Of a stretch of 64,000 bases of DNA, positions 19,084 through 28,901 are shown piece by piece. The notes under the pieces are model-generated. The model made no database searches, was not told the origin of the DNA, and saw only the letters and a list, made by a program, of their open reading frames with translations. The translations under genes were made by a program, and so were the position numbers. The DNA lies in assembly GCF_014208045.1 (NCBI RefSeq), contig NZ_JACHML010000001.1:1674001-1738000 (forward strand). The letters are read 5' to 3'. The stretch comes from Microbacterium thalassium. GTDB lineage: Bacteria > Actinomycetota > Actinomycetes > Actinomycetales > Microbacteriaceae. The stretch's first letter is position 1. The number at the start of each line of letters is the position of its first letter.

Positions 19084-20025
19084 GTGGCCCACCGCGACGA
19101 TGCCGAGGATCGCGGTGTGACTGAGGCGGACGATGATGCGAGCCGGGATGCCGCGGCCGGGCCGGGTGCCGCCTGTGCCGAGGCGGGCATCCGCGTGCGA
19201 TCGCGCGCGGAGCTTCTGGCGGAGTTCGGCCGCCGGGGACTCGCGCGCGCGGTCGCGCACGGCGACTGGATCCGCGCCCGGCAGGGTGCGTATCTGCCAG
19301 GAGACGCTCCGTCGGCCTTCGTGCGCGCGGTGCGCGTGGGCGGCAGACTCACGTGCCTGTCGCTGCTGCGGCACCACGGCGTTTTCGTGCAGTCCCGCGG
19401 GCCGATCCACATCCACCTGCCGCGCTCCATGAGTCGCATGCGCGACCCCGACTCGCGCCGCCGCAAGCTGGCGGGCCGATCGCGTCGGGCGCCCGTCCTG
19501 CACTGGCACCGCACGATCCGCCCTCTGCCGGATGACGGCGCAGCCGTCCATCCCGTCGACGCGCTCGCGCATGCTGTGCGGTGTCAGTCTCCCCGTGAGG
19601 CGATCGCCTCGATCGACAGCGCGCTCTTCACCGGATTCATCGCGGAGTCAGATCTGGGGGTGCTCTTCGAGGCGCTGCCGAGGAAGTACCGCGCGCTCCG
19701 ACCCCATATCGACGGTCGCGCGGAGTCGGGCCCCGAGACGCTGGTGCGGTTGATGCTCCGCGCCCTCGGCTGCACGGTGGAGCTGCAGGTGGAGTTCGTC
19801 GGCGTCGGGCGCGTCGACCTCGTCGCCGATGGCTGGCTGGTCATCGAGTGCGACAGCAGGCAGTTCCACTCGTCCTGGGAGGAGCAGCTGCGCGACCGGG
19901 CGCGCGACATCGAGCTCGCCGCGCAGGGGTTCTTGACGCTCCGGTTCACCGCGACGCAGATCATGCACCGCCCGCACGAGGTCGTCGACGCCCTGCGCGG
20001 CGTCCTCGCGGCCCGTCGTCTCTAG
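19084..20025 (+). CDS. DUF559 (Vsr-like) nuclease-fold protein with AbiEi-type N-terminus
   Basis: 313 residues. The N-terminal part (RSRAELLAEFGRRGLARAV, then RQGAYLPG) looks like the winged-helix start of AbiEi_4-type antitoxin proteins. The C-terminal part is a DUF559 domain of the Vsr/PD-(D/E)xK fold: VGRVDLVADG, VIECDSRQFH, RDRARDIELAAQG, LTLRFTATQI. The acidic pair D and E-x-D fits this nuclease fold, though activity of DUF559 proteins is largely unproven. An alternative GTG at 19117, preceded by GAGGAT six nt upstream, would remove 11 residues and fits the leaderless style of the genome. The gene is bracketed by two 78-nt hairpin repeats and followed by its own terminator-like stem. 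It does not belong to the neighbouring operons. Confidence 0.8.
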   Translation: MAHRDDAEDRGVTEADDDASRDAAAGPGAACAEAGIRVRSRAELLAEFGRRGLARAVAHGDWIRARQGAYLPGDAPSAFVRAVRVGGRLTCLSLLRHHGVFVQSRGPIHIHLPRSMSRMRDPDSRRRKLAGRSRRAPVLHWHRTIRPLPDDGAAVHPVDALAHAVRCQSPREAIASIDSALFTGFIAESDLGVLFEALPRKYRALRPHIDGRAESGPETLVRLMLRALGCTVELQVEFVGVGRVDLVADGWLVIECDSRQFHSSWEEQLRDRARDIELAAQGFLTLRFTATQIMHRPHEVVDALRGVLAARRL

Positions 20026-20052
20026 CGGCCGGTCGTCCCTAGCGGCCGTCGT

Positions 20053-20078
20053 CCGGAGCGGGCCGTGCCCCGCTCCGG
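20053..20078 (+). terminator. Hairpin after the DUF559 gene
   Basis: CCGGAGCGG and CCGCTCCGG form a perfect 9-bp stem with an 8-nt loop, 27 nt after the stop codon. It lies between the gene and the downstream repeat R2, with no T-run. Confidence 0.5.
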
Positions 20079-20097
20079 CCGCTGCCGCTTCGCCCGG

Positions 20098-20175
20098 GTG
20101 CACGAACTCAGGCAGTCGCACGCGGCGCGCCGAGGGTCGGCGGCGTGTCGTCCAGGACTGCCTGAATCCGTGCAC
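20098..20175. repeat. 78-nt hairpin repeat R2 downstream of the DUF559 gene
   Basis: The left arm gtgcacgaactcaggcag (20098-20115) is identical to that of R1 and in the same orientation. The right arm (20158-20175) pairs with it at 16 of 18 positions. The 42-nt middle begins TCGCACG as in R1 but has otherwise diverged. Confidence 0.8.
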
Positions 20176-20225
20176 GCGCGGTCGAGGCGGGAGCGACCCC
20201 GACCCCGGACGGGGCGGTGGGGCCT

Positions 20226-21278
<1,053 letters not shown>

Positions 21279-21499
21279 TCAATCCTGCCACGGCGATCGG
21301 TCGCCCCCGCGACGCGCGACGGCTTCCATCAGGCCCAAGGTCCCTGGCGCGGCGGGCCGGCCGCCTCCATGCTGGAGGGGTGAGCGCGTGCGGCGATGAG
21401 CAGGCGAGCGAGGACGGCATGGGCGCCGGTTCTTCGCGAGGAGCAAGAACATGAGAAGTTTCGCTCCCATTTGGCCGGAAGGTCCCCGTGAGAGGTGCG

Positions 21500-21505
21500 T
21501 AGGGT
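21500..21505 (+). promoter_or_regulatory. -10 box candidate for ppsR-ppsA
   Basis: TAGGGT lies 43 nt before the ppsR start and would give a leader of about 37 nt carrying the AAGGGAG ribosome binding site (21537-21543). Upstream, in the trpS-ppsR gap, no further gene is visible. Confidence 0.45.
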
Positions 21506-21548
21506 GAGTTCACCGCAGTTCTTGACTCATCCCCAGAAGGGAGAGCCG

Positions 21549-22406
21549 GTGATCGATCCGCGCGTCCCCATCGCCACGGGCGCTGTGCCGACGGTGTCCG
21601 GCCGCCGCGCCGCCTACTTCGTCTCCGACAGCACGGGCATCACCGCCGAGACGCTCGGCAGCGCTCTGCTGGTGAACTTCCCCGCGATCAGCTTCGAGCA
21701 CCGCACGATCCCGTTCGTCGACACCGAGGCCGGTGCGCGCGACGTCGTCTCGGAGATCGACCGGGCCGCCGACGCGGGCCTCGCGCCGGTCGTGTTCACG
21801 ACCGTCAAGCAGGCTCAGCTGCGCGCCATCCTCGCCGAGGCGCGCGCCGTCACGATCGATCTGCTCGCCGGTCACCTCACCGAGCTCGAAGAGGCGCTCG
21901 GAGCGGATGCCTCGGAGCAGATGGGGCAGTACCACGGCGTCGGCGACATGCAGCGCTACCAGGCGCGCATGCGCGCCGTCGAATACGCCATCGAGCACGA
22001 CGACGGCCAGAGCATGCGGGCTCTCGACATTGCGGACATCATCATCGTGGCGCCCTCCCGCTGCGGCAAGACCCCGACCACGATGTACCTCGCGCTGCAG
22101 TACGGGCTGCTGGTGGCGAACTATCCGCTCACCGACGACGACTTCCCGACCGACTCGCTGCCGAAGATGGTGGCGCCGTACGCCGAGCGATGCTTCGGCC
22201 TCACGACCACGCCGCTGCGGTTGAGCCAGGTGCGCCACGAGCGCCGTCCCAGCTCGCGTTACTCCAGCCTCGAGCAGTGCACGCTCGAGCTGCGGCGTGC
22301 CGAAGACCTGTATCGGCGCAACCGCGTGCCGTTCCTGAACTCATCGACGAAGAGCGTCGAGGAGATGTCCGCGGTCATCATGCAGACCATGAAGCTGCGT
22401 GCGTGA
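21549..22406 (+). CDS. ppsR: PEP synthase regulatory protein (kinase/pyrophosphorylase)
   Basis: 285 residues of the DUF299/PPSR family. These enzymes inactivate PEP synthase (or PPDK) by ADP-dependent phosphorylation of a threonine next to the catalytic histidine and reactivate it by Pi-dependent removal. [15 protein letters not shown] opens the protein and the P-loop-like [15 protein letters not shown] lies near residue 168. The GTG at 21549 is chosen for AAGGGAG 5 nt upstream. ppsA follows after 26 nt, and the enzyme is therefore next to its only expected substrate. Confidence 0.94.
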   Translation: MIDPRVPIATGAVPTVSGRRAAYFVSDSTGITAETLGSALLVNFPAISFEHRTIPFVDTEAGARDVVSEIDRAADAGLAPVVFTTVKQAQLRAILAEARAVTIDLLAGHLTELEEALGADASEQMGQYHGVGDMQRYQARMRAVEYAIEHDDGQSMRALDIADIIIVAPSRCGKTPTTMYLALQYGLLVANYPLTDDDFPTDSLPKMVAPYAERCFGLTTTPLRLSQVRHERRPSSRYSSLEQCTLELRRAEDLYRRNRVPFLNSSTKSVEEMSAVIMQTMKLRA

Positions 22407-22432
22407 CCCGAGTCCGAGAGAGGTTCGAACGA

Positions 22433-24823
22433 ATGAGCAACATTCTGTGGTTCCAGGACATCGGCATGGCCGATCTTCCCCAGGTGGGTGGCAAGAACGC
22501 GTCGCTCGGAGAGATGGTCTCCCACCTGTCGGAGGCGGGCGTGAAGGTGCCCGGCGGATTCGCGACGACCGCCGACGCGTATCGCCGATTCCTGGAACAC
22601 GACGGCCTCATGCAGCGCATCAAGTCCGCGGTCGAGTCCCTGGACATGGACGACGTCACCGAGCTCGCCCGTGTCGGCGCCGACGTGCGCGCGTGGATCG
22701 AGGACCAGCCGTTCCCGCCGGACCTGGAGCAGGACCTGCGGGACGCCTACGCGAAGATCGTCGCGGACGACCCCGACCCCGAGGGCGTGACCTGGGCCGT
22801 GCGCTCCAGCGCGACGGCGGAGGACCTCCCCGACGCCTCGTTCGCCGGGCAGCAGGAGACCTTCCTGAACATCGGCGGCGTCGACAACATCCTCCACGCC
22901 GTTCGGGCGGTGTTCGCCTCGCTCTACAACGACCGCGCGATCGACTATCGCGCCCACCACGGATTCGAGCACCACGACGTCTTCCTCTCAGCGGGAGTGC
23001 AGCGCATGGTGCGCTCCGACGTCGGTGCATCGGGTGTCATGTTCACCGTCGACACCGAGTCGGGCTTCGACCGGGCCGTCTTCGTGACCGGGTCGTACGG
23101 GCTCGGCGAGGCCGTCGTGCAGGGCGCGGTCAACCCGGACGAGTTCTACGTCTACAAGCCCGCGCTGCGCGCCGGGCGCCCGGCCATCCTGAAGCGTCAG
23201 GTCGGCGAGAAGGCGGTCGCGATGCGCTACACCTCGGGCGTCAACGTCGGCGGATCGACCGCGTTCGAGGACGTCCCCGAGGCGGACCGGCAGCACTTCT
23301 GCATCACCGACGCCGATGTCGAGGAGCTGGCGCGGCAGGCGCTCACCATCGAGGAGCACTACGGTCGCCCGATGGACATCGAGTGGGCCAAGGACGGCGT
23401 GACCGGCGAGCTGTTCGTGGTGCAGGCGCGCCCCGAGACGGTGGTCTCGCGCGCGGACGGCAACGTCATGCGTCGCTTCGTCCTGCGCGAGGGCGGCGAC
23501 GTGCTGGTGGCCGGTCGCGCGATCGGTCAGAAGATCGGGGCCGGCAAGGTGCGCGTGCTGACGAGCCTCGATCAGATGACGCAGTTCCAGACCGGCGACG
23601 TGCTGGTGGCCGACATGACCGACCCCGACTGGGAGCCGATCATGAAGAAGGCGGCCGCGATCGTGACCGACCGCGGCGGGCGCACGTGTCACGCCGCGAT
23701 CATCGCGCGCGAGCTCGGCATCCCCGCCGTCGTGGGAACCGGCAGCGCCACCCGTGCTCTGCATGACGGCACCCCGGTGACCGTCTCGTGCGCGGAGGGC
23801 GACGACGGCCTCGTCTACGACGGCCTGCTCGACTTCGTCGAGGAGGAGACCCACCTCGACCAGATGCCCGAGATCCCGGTGAAGCTGATGATGAACGTGG
23901 GCACCCCCGACCAGGCGTTCTCGTTCTCGAAGCTGCCCAACCGCGGCGTGGGACTGGCGCGGCTGGAGTTCATCATCAACCGTCAGATCGGCATCCACCC
24001 GCGCGCTCTGCTCGAGCACGACACGCTGCCGGCGGACCTGCGCGCCGAGATCGATGAGCGCATCGCGTCCTACCCGTCGCCGCGCGAGTACTTCGTCGAC
24101 CGCGTCGCCGAAGGCGTGTCGATGATCGCGGCGGCCTTCGCCCCCGAGCCCGTGATCGTGCGGATGAGCGACTTCAAGTCGAACGAGTACGCCAACCTGA
24201 TCGGCGGCAGCCGCTACGAGCCGGAGGAGGAGAACCCGATGCTCGGGTGGCGCGGGGCGTCGCGCTACGTCGCCCCCGACTTCCGGGAGTGCTTCGAGAT
24301 GGAGTGCGAGGCCATGAAGCGCGTGCGCGACGACATGGGCCTGACGAACGTGAAGATCATGGTGCCGTTCGTGCGGACGGTGGCCGAGGGTGCCGGCGTC
24401 GTGGAGCTGCTCGCCGAGAACGGCCTGCGCCGCGGCGAGAACGGGCTCGAAGTCGTGATGATGTGCGAGCTGCCTTCCAACGCCCTGCTGGCGGACGAGT
24501 TCCTCGACCACTTCGACGGGTTCTCGATCGGCTCGAACGACATGACCCAGCTCGTGCTGGGGCTCGACCGGGATTCGTCGCTGGTCGCATCGACGTTCGA
24601 CGAGCGCAACCCCGCGGTCCTGAAGGTCCTCGAGATGGCGATCAGCGCGTGCAAGCGGCGCGGCAAGTACATCGGCATCTGCGGGCAGGGCCCGTCGGAC
24701 CACCCCGATCTCGCCGAGTGGCTGCTGGATCAGGGCATCGAGTCCATGTCGCTGAACCCCGACACCGTCGTGGAGACGTGGCTGGCGCTCGCGCGCAAGG
24801 CGGCGCTTCAGCCGACGGCGTAG
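22433..24823 (+). CDS. ppsA: Phosphoenolpyruvate synthase (pyruvate, water dikinase)
   Basis: Makes PEP from pyruvate and ATP, giving AMP and Pi, for gluconeogenesis from pyruvate or lactate. 796 residues: N-terminal ATP-grasp domain ([31 protein letters not shown]), a central swivelling domain with the catalytic His420 in [10 protein letters not shown], and a C-terminal PEP-binding barrel ([18 protein letters not shown]). Thr418, two residues before the histidine, is the position PpsR is expected to phosphorylate. AGAGAGG precedes the ATG. The last 16 nt overlap the end of the convergent xthA. Confidence 0.95.
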   Translation: MSNILWFQDIGMADLPQVGGKNASLGEMVSHLSEAGVKVPGGFATTADAYRRFLEHDGLMQRIKSAVESLDMDDVTELARVGADVRAWIEDQPFPPDLEQDLRDAYAKIVADDPDPEGVTWAVRSSATAEDLPDASFAGQQETFLNIGGVDNILHAVRAVFASLYNDRAIDYRAHHGFEHHDVFLSAGVQRMVRSDVGASGVMFTVDTESGFDRAVFVTGSYGLGEAVVQGAVNPDEFYVYKPALRAGRPAILKRQVGEKAVAMRYTSGVNVGGSTAFEDVPEADRQHFCITDADVEELARQALTIEEHYGRPMDIEWAKDGVTGELFVVQARPETVVSRADGNVMRRFVLREGGDVLVAGRAIGQKIGAGKVRVLTSLDQMTQFQTGDVLVADMTDPDWEPIMKKAAAIVTDRGGRTCHAAIIARELGIPAVVGTGSATRALHDGTPVTVSCAEGDDGLVYDGLLDFVEEETHLDQMPEIPVKLMMNVGTPDQAFSFSKLPNRGVGLARLEFIINRQIGIHPRALLEHDTLPADLRAEIDERIASYPSPREYFVDRVAEGVSMIAAAFAPEPVIVRMSDFKSNEYANLIGGSRYEPEEENPMLGWRGASRYVAPDFRECFEMECEAMKRVRDDMGLTNVKIMVPFVRTVAEGAGVVELLAENGLRRGENGLEVVMMCELPSNALLADEFLDHFDGFSIGSNDMTQLVLGLDRDSSLVASTFDERNPAVLKVLEMAISACKRRGKYIGICGQGPSDHPDLAEWLLDQGIESMSLNPDTVVETWLALARKAALQPTA

Positions 24824-25668
24824 TCCGCGACGACGGGGGCGTGATCGCTCCACCGGGTGTCCCACGCGTCGGCGCGGTGCACCCGGTAGTCGGTCACGCG
24901 CTCAGCGAGCTCGGGGGTCGCGACGTGGTAGTCGATGCGCCATCCGGTGTCGTTGTCGAAGGCGCGTCCGCGCATGGACCACCACGTGTAGGGCCCGTCG
25001 ACGTCACCGGCGAAGCGTCGGCCGACATCCACCCAGCCGAGACCGGTTCCCGTGGTCCCGTCGGCGCACGCGATCTCGGCGCCGGCCGCTCCGAAGAAGC
25101 GGTCGAAGTAGGCGCGCTCGCGCGGCAGGAACCCGGACTTCTTGACGTTGCCCTTCCAGTTGCGGATGTCGAGCTCGCGGTGTCCGACGTTCAGGTCGCC
25201 CATGACGACGGCGAGCGGGCAGTGCTGCCGGAGCTGCGGCAGGCGCACCTCGAGCGCGTCGAGGAACGCCCACTTCGGATCCTGCTTGGGGGTGTCGGCC
25301 TCGCCGGTGTGCACGTAGGCGCTCACGACGGTGAGGCGCTCGTCGCCGACGGCGAAGTCGGCCTCGATCCATCGACCCGCCGTGTCGAGCGGTTCGGCGC
25401 CCGCGTCCTCGTCGCGCAGCGCCCGCCGCACCGCGATCGCCGGCATCCGGCTCGCGATCGCCACGCCCGCCCGGCCCTTCGCCGCGGCCTCGTCGTTCAC
25501 GATGTGCCAGCCCGGCAGCGCCTCCGCCAGCTGCGCCTCGGTCGCGCGCACCTCCTGCAGCGCCATGATGTCGACGTCCGCCTCGTCGAGCCACTCGATC
25601 ATGCCCTTGCGGACGGCGGCGCGGATGCCGTTGACGTTGATGGAGGCGATGCGGAGTCGTGAAGGCAC
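24808..25668 (-). CDS. xthA: Exodeoxyribonuclease III / AP endonuclease
   Basis: 286 residues of the ExoIII family, which cuts 5' of abasic sites and trims blocked 3' ends in base-excision repair. Catalytic elements are present in order: INVNGIR, LQEVRA (metal-binding Glu), [11 protein letters not shown], and WSDHAPV at the C-terminus (Asp-His). The GTG at 25668 is preceded by TAGGCT with a 7-nt spacer, so it is probably leaderless. It overlaps the ppsA 3' end by 16 nt in convergent orientation. Confidence 0.94.
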   Translation of the reverse strand: MPSRLRIASINVNGIRAAVRKGMIEWLDEADVDIMALQEVRATEAQLAEALPGWHIVNDEAAAKGRAGVAIASRMPAIAVRRALRDEDAGAEPLDTAGRWIEADFAVGDERLTVVSAYVHTGEADTPKQDPKWAFLDALEVRLPQLRQHCPLAVVMGDLNVGHRELDIRNWKGNVKKSGFLPRERAYFDRFFGAAGAEIACADGTTGTGLGWVDVGRRFAGDVDGPYTWWSMRGRAFDNDTGWRIDYHVATPELAERVTDYRVHRADAWDTRWSDHAPVVADYAVG

Positions 25669-25704
25669 GACCGACAGCCTAACCGCGGCCGCGGACAGCG
25701 TCGG

Positions 25705-26943
25705 TCACTCGAAGAGGGACCCGCGCTTGGGCTCGGGGGGCTTCTCCGCCTCGACCTGGGCGAGCTCGTCCTCGGCCTCGTGGACGGCCCGCTGCGCCTG
25801 CCAGCGCCGGTACCACGGCGAGTGCTCCAGCGCCTCCTCGGCGGTGCGCAGCCGCACGCGCGCCGCGAGCAGCAGCGCCCGGTGCTCGGCGATCAGGCGG
25901 TCGGCCTCGGACTGCTCCAGGATCGGCATGTCGGCGTCGCCCGCCGACACCGCCATCCACGATGCCGCCACGAGCAGCACGATGCCGACCAGCCGGAACC
26001 ACAGCAGCAGACCGATGAAGACGGCGAACGTGGCCAGCAGCACGTTCGTGGGCGTGTAGGCCAGCGCGATGCCGGCGCCGATCTGGAGCACGGCGGTCGC
26101 GACGCCGCCGAGCATCGCGCCCGGCCAGATCTGACGCCAGCGCAGGGCGGTGCCGGTGAGGAACTTCACCAGGCTCGCGATCACGCCCGTGTTGAGCGCG
26201 ATCAGGAGCGTGAACGCGATGAGCGCGCCCGCGACGTTGTACCAGACCGAGCTCCGGCTCCAGTCGAACAGACCGAAGACCCAGTCCAGCGCGAACGTGC
26301 CGGCCGAGGTGAGTCCCCACCCGAGCAGCAGCGCGGTGCCGAACGCTGCCGCGGCGACGAAGTCGGTGGACTTCAGCAGCAGGTAGTTGCGACGGTCGGG
26401 CGGGATGCCGAAGATGTCGCGCACCGCGCGGCGGGCGAACGTGATGGATCCGATCGCGGTCCAGATCAGGGTGGCGAGGGCGATCACACCGGTGATCCCC
26501 AGCACGCCCGTCGTCGAGTCGGCGACCGACTCCACCTCCTCGGGGGTGAAGACGCCGCCCTCGGGGGCGATGAGGCCCGGGATGTAGCTGTTGATGAAGT
26601 CGATGAGCCCGTCGATCGCCTGCTGGCTGCCGCCGAGCCAGATGCCGGCGGCGGCGAAGGCGACGTAGATCGCGGCGAAGGCCGCGAACAGCGCCTGGTA
26701 GCTCACGCCGGCGGCGAGCAGGAATCCGTTGTGCTGCAGGAAGTGCCGCCAGACGCGGATGGGGAACCACCCGAGCGTGACGCGCGTGATCGCGGTCGCG
26801 CGTTCGATGGGCTGGTCGAAGCGCTCCTTGAGGCTCTCCTGCGTCGTCTCCCAACGGTGGCGGAGCGTCTGCTCCTCGAGGGCCGCGGCGTCGGCGGCGC
26901 CGCGCGCCTGCCTGTGCCGCTCGCGTCCGCCTTTCGCTGCCAC
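25705..26943 (-). CDS. YihY/BrkB-family inner-membrane protein
   Basis: 412 residues with a charged N-terminus, six hydrophobic segments between about residues 65 and 345, and a charged, partly coiled-coil C-terminal tail (EEALEHSPWYRRWQAQRAVHEAE). The family motif GVSYQALFAAFAAIYVAF marks the first helices. The family was once called ribonuclease BN but has no demonstrated nuclease role; function is unknown. GTG start with TAGTCT 6 nt upstream on the minus strand, indicating leaderless expression. Confidence 0.85.
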   Translation of the reverse strand: MAAKGGRERHRQARGAADAAALEEQTLRHRWETTQESLKERFDQPIERATAITRVTLGWFPIRVWRHFLQHNGFLLAAGVSYQALFAAFAAIYVAFAAAGIWLGGSQQAIDGLIDFINSYIPGLIAPEGGVFTPEEVESVADSTTGVLGITGVIALATLIWTAIGSITFARRAVRDIFGIPPDRRNYLLLKSTDFVAAAAFGTALLLGWGLTSAGTFALDWVFGLFDWSRSSVWYNVAGALIAFTLLIALNTGVIASLVKFLTGTALRWRQIWPGAMLGGVATAVLQIGAGIALAYTPTNVLLATFAVFIGLLLWFRLVGIVLLVAASWMAVSAGDADMPILEQSEADRLIAEHRALLLAARVRLRTAEEALEHSPWYRRWQAQRAVHEAEDELAQVEAEKPPEPKRGSLFE

Positions 26944-26952
26944 CGCGCCAGA

Positions 26953-28116
26953 CTATCGAGGAGCGGATGCCGCCTGCACGGTGCTGTCCGCACCGGCGCG
27001 TCGGAACCGGGGGAGCGCGACCAGCGCGATGAGGAGCACGACCGCGGGCACGATGAACGCCGGCCCCAGCCCGGTGCCCTCGGCGAGGACGCCGACGCCG
27101 ACGGCGCCGAAGATCGCGCCGGCGTAGTTGAAGATGTTGACCCGCGCGATGACCTGGTCGGCGTGCAACGGTGCCGCGTCGCCGGCGGCGCCGAAGGCGA
27201 CGGGCACGAGGATGCCGGTGGCGAGCCCCGCGAGGGCGAAGCCGGCGACGGCGACCGCGGGCGACGGGACGAGGGCGACTGCGCCGCAGCCGATCGCCGA
27301 CACCGTCACGGCGACGGCGACCAGCCGCGCCCGCCCGAAGCGGGGGAGGAGCCGGTCGGTCACGAGGCGTGTGACGAGGACGACCGCCTGATAGGCGGCG
27401 TAGCCGAGCGGCGCCAGCCATGCCGCCGCCGAGAGGCCGTCCTGCAGGTACACCGCGCTCCAGGTGCTCACGGCCGAGTCCACGACGAACGCGGCGAGGA
27501 TCACCAGGCCGAAGGCCCAGATCGCCCCGCGGGGGAGCACGCCTCGCTCGGCGCGGGGGAGCGCCGCGTCGACGGGCACGTCGCGCACGAAGCCGCGGAT
27601 GCCGAACGCCGCGATGCCGAGCGCGATCGCGCCGGCGGCCGCGAGCGCCACCCCTGCGGCGGTCGCCGTCGCCGCGACCGCGGAGACGAGCAGCGCGCCG
27701 ACGATCGCCGCGGCCGTGAGTGCTGCGAAGAACCCGCCGAGCAGCTGGCGGCCCGTGGCGCGCTGCACGGCGACGCCCTGCATCGCCGACGCCGCGTCGA
27801 CGCAGCCGAGGCCCGCGCCGAAGACCGCGAAGGCGGCCACGAAGACGGGGAAGGGGGTCGGCACCGCGATGAGCGGCAGCGCCACGCCCTGCAGCGCGAG
27901 CCCGAGCACGAGCGCGATGCGGCTGCCGAAGCGCACCGCCACGGCATTGGCGAGCACGGACCCCGCCGCGGCGAAGAGCGCGACGCCGAGCACGATCGCG
28001 GTCACGACGATGTCGTCGACCGACTGGCGCTCCTTGAGCGCGGGCAGCGACGTCACGACCACGGCGTAGCCGAGGCCCTGCGCCGCGTAGGCGGCGGTGA
28101 CCGCCGCCCGGTTCAG
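26953..28116 (-). CDS. Major facilitator superfamily transporter
   Basis: 387 residues with about twelve transmembrane segments. The start is unusual: the frame begins at a CTG (28116) overlapping the sdhB stop codon (CTGA), giving an N-terminus (NRAAVTAAYAAQGLGYAVVV) that matches the usual start of helix 1. There is no ATG or GTG until 28062, which would cut into helix 1. Either a CTG start coupled to sdhB or a truncated product from 28062 has to be assumed. The substrate is unknown; no link to succinate is evident beyond adjacency. Confidence 0.8.
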   Translation of the reverse strand: MNRAAVTAAYAAQGLGYAVVVTSLPALKERQSVDDIVVTAIVLGVALFAAAGSVLANAVAVRFGSRIALVLGLALQGVALPLIAVPTPFPVFVAAFAVFGAGLGCVDAASAMQGVAVQRATGRQLLGGFFAALTAAAIVGALLVSAVAATATAAGVALAAAGAIALGIAAFGIRGFVRDVPVDAALPRAERGVLPRGAIWAFGLVILAAFVVDSAVSTWSAVYLQDGLSAAAWLAPLGYAAYQAVVLVTRLVTDRLLPRFGRARLVAVAVTVSAIGCGAVALVPSPAVAVAGFALAGLATGILVPVAFGAAGDAAPLHADQVIARVNIFNYAGAIFGAVGVGVLAEGTGLGPAFIVPAVVLLIALVALPRFRRAGADSTVQAASAPR

Positions 28117-28901
28117 CGCCCGCCGCCCCGGATGACCGCCTGCTTGACCTCGGCGATGGCCTTGGTGACCTCGATGCCGCGCGGGCACGCCTCGGTGCAG
28201 TTGAAGGTCGTGCGGCAGCGCCACACGCCCTCCTTGTCGTTGAGGATGTCCAGGCGCACATCGCCGGCGTCGTCGCGCGAGTCGAAGATGAACCGGTGCG
28301 CGTTCACGATCGCGGCGGGGCCGAAGTACTGCCCGTCGGTCCAGAACACCGGGCACGAGGACGTGCACGCGGCGCACAGGATGCACTTGGTGGTGTCGTC
28401 GAAGACCTCGCGGTCGACGATCGACTGCACGCGCTCCTTGCCGGGCTCGGGCGCCGAGTTCGAGATCAGGAACGGCTGCACCTCGCGGAAGGAGGCGAAG
28501 AACGGCTCCATGTCGACGATGAGGTCCTTCTCGAGCGGCAGGCCCTTGATCGCCTCGACGTAGATGGGCTTGGAGATGTCGAGGTCCTTGATGAGCGTCT
28601 TGCACGCGAGCCGGTTGCGGCCGTTGATGCGCATCGCGTCCGAGCCGCAGATGCCGTGGGCGCACGAGCGGCGGAAGCTCAGCGACCCGTCGACCTCCCA
28701 CTTGATCTTGTGCAGGGCGTCCAGGACGCGGTCGGTGGAGTACAGCTCCACGTCGTAGTCGACCCAGCGCGGCTCCTCGTCGACCTCGGGGTCGAAGCGG
28801 CGCACGATGAAGGTGACCAGGAACGACTGGATGCCGGTGTCGCCGCCGGTCTCCTCGGCGGGAGTCTCAGCGGCCTCGACGGCCTCGACGACCTGCGCCA
28901 T
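28113..28901 (-). CDS. sdhB: Succinate dehydrogenase iron-sulfur subunit
   Basis: 262 residues carrying electrons from SdhA to quinone. The [2Fe-2S] ligands lie in RRSCAHGICGSDAM with LACKT; the [4Fe-4S] motif is CILCAACTSSCP; the [3Fe-4S] motif is CRTTFNCTEACPRGI. The start overlaps the sdhA stop (TGATG). An N-terminal stretch of about 20 acidic residues precedes the ferredoxin domain. Last gene of sdhCDAB. Confidence 0.97.
   Translation of the reverse strand: MAQVVEAVEAAETPAEETGGDTGIQSFLVTFIVRRFDPEVDEEPRWVDYDVELYSTDRVLDALHKIKWEVDGSLSFRRSCAHGICGSDAMRINGRNRLACKTLIKDLDISKPIYVEAIKGLPLEKDLIVDMEPFFASFREVQPFLISNSAPEPGKERVQSIVDREVFDDTTKCILCAACTSSCPVFWTDGQYFGPAAIVNAHRFIFDSRDDAGDVRLDILNDKEGVWRCRTTFNCTEACPRGIEVTKAIAEVKQAVIRGGGR

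Noticed and set aside
21279-21470. Possible small gene of 63 codons in the trpS-ppsR gap (minus strand)
   Set aside because: No ribosome binding site or -10 box, Arg/Pro-rich translation and a frame that ends against the trpS promoter; nothing supports coding.
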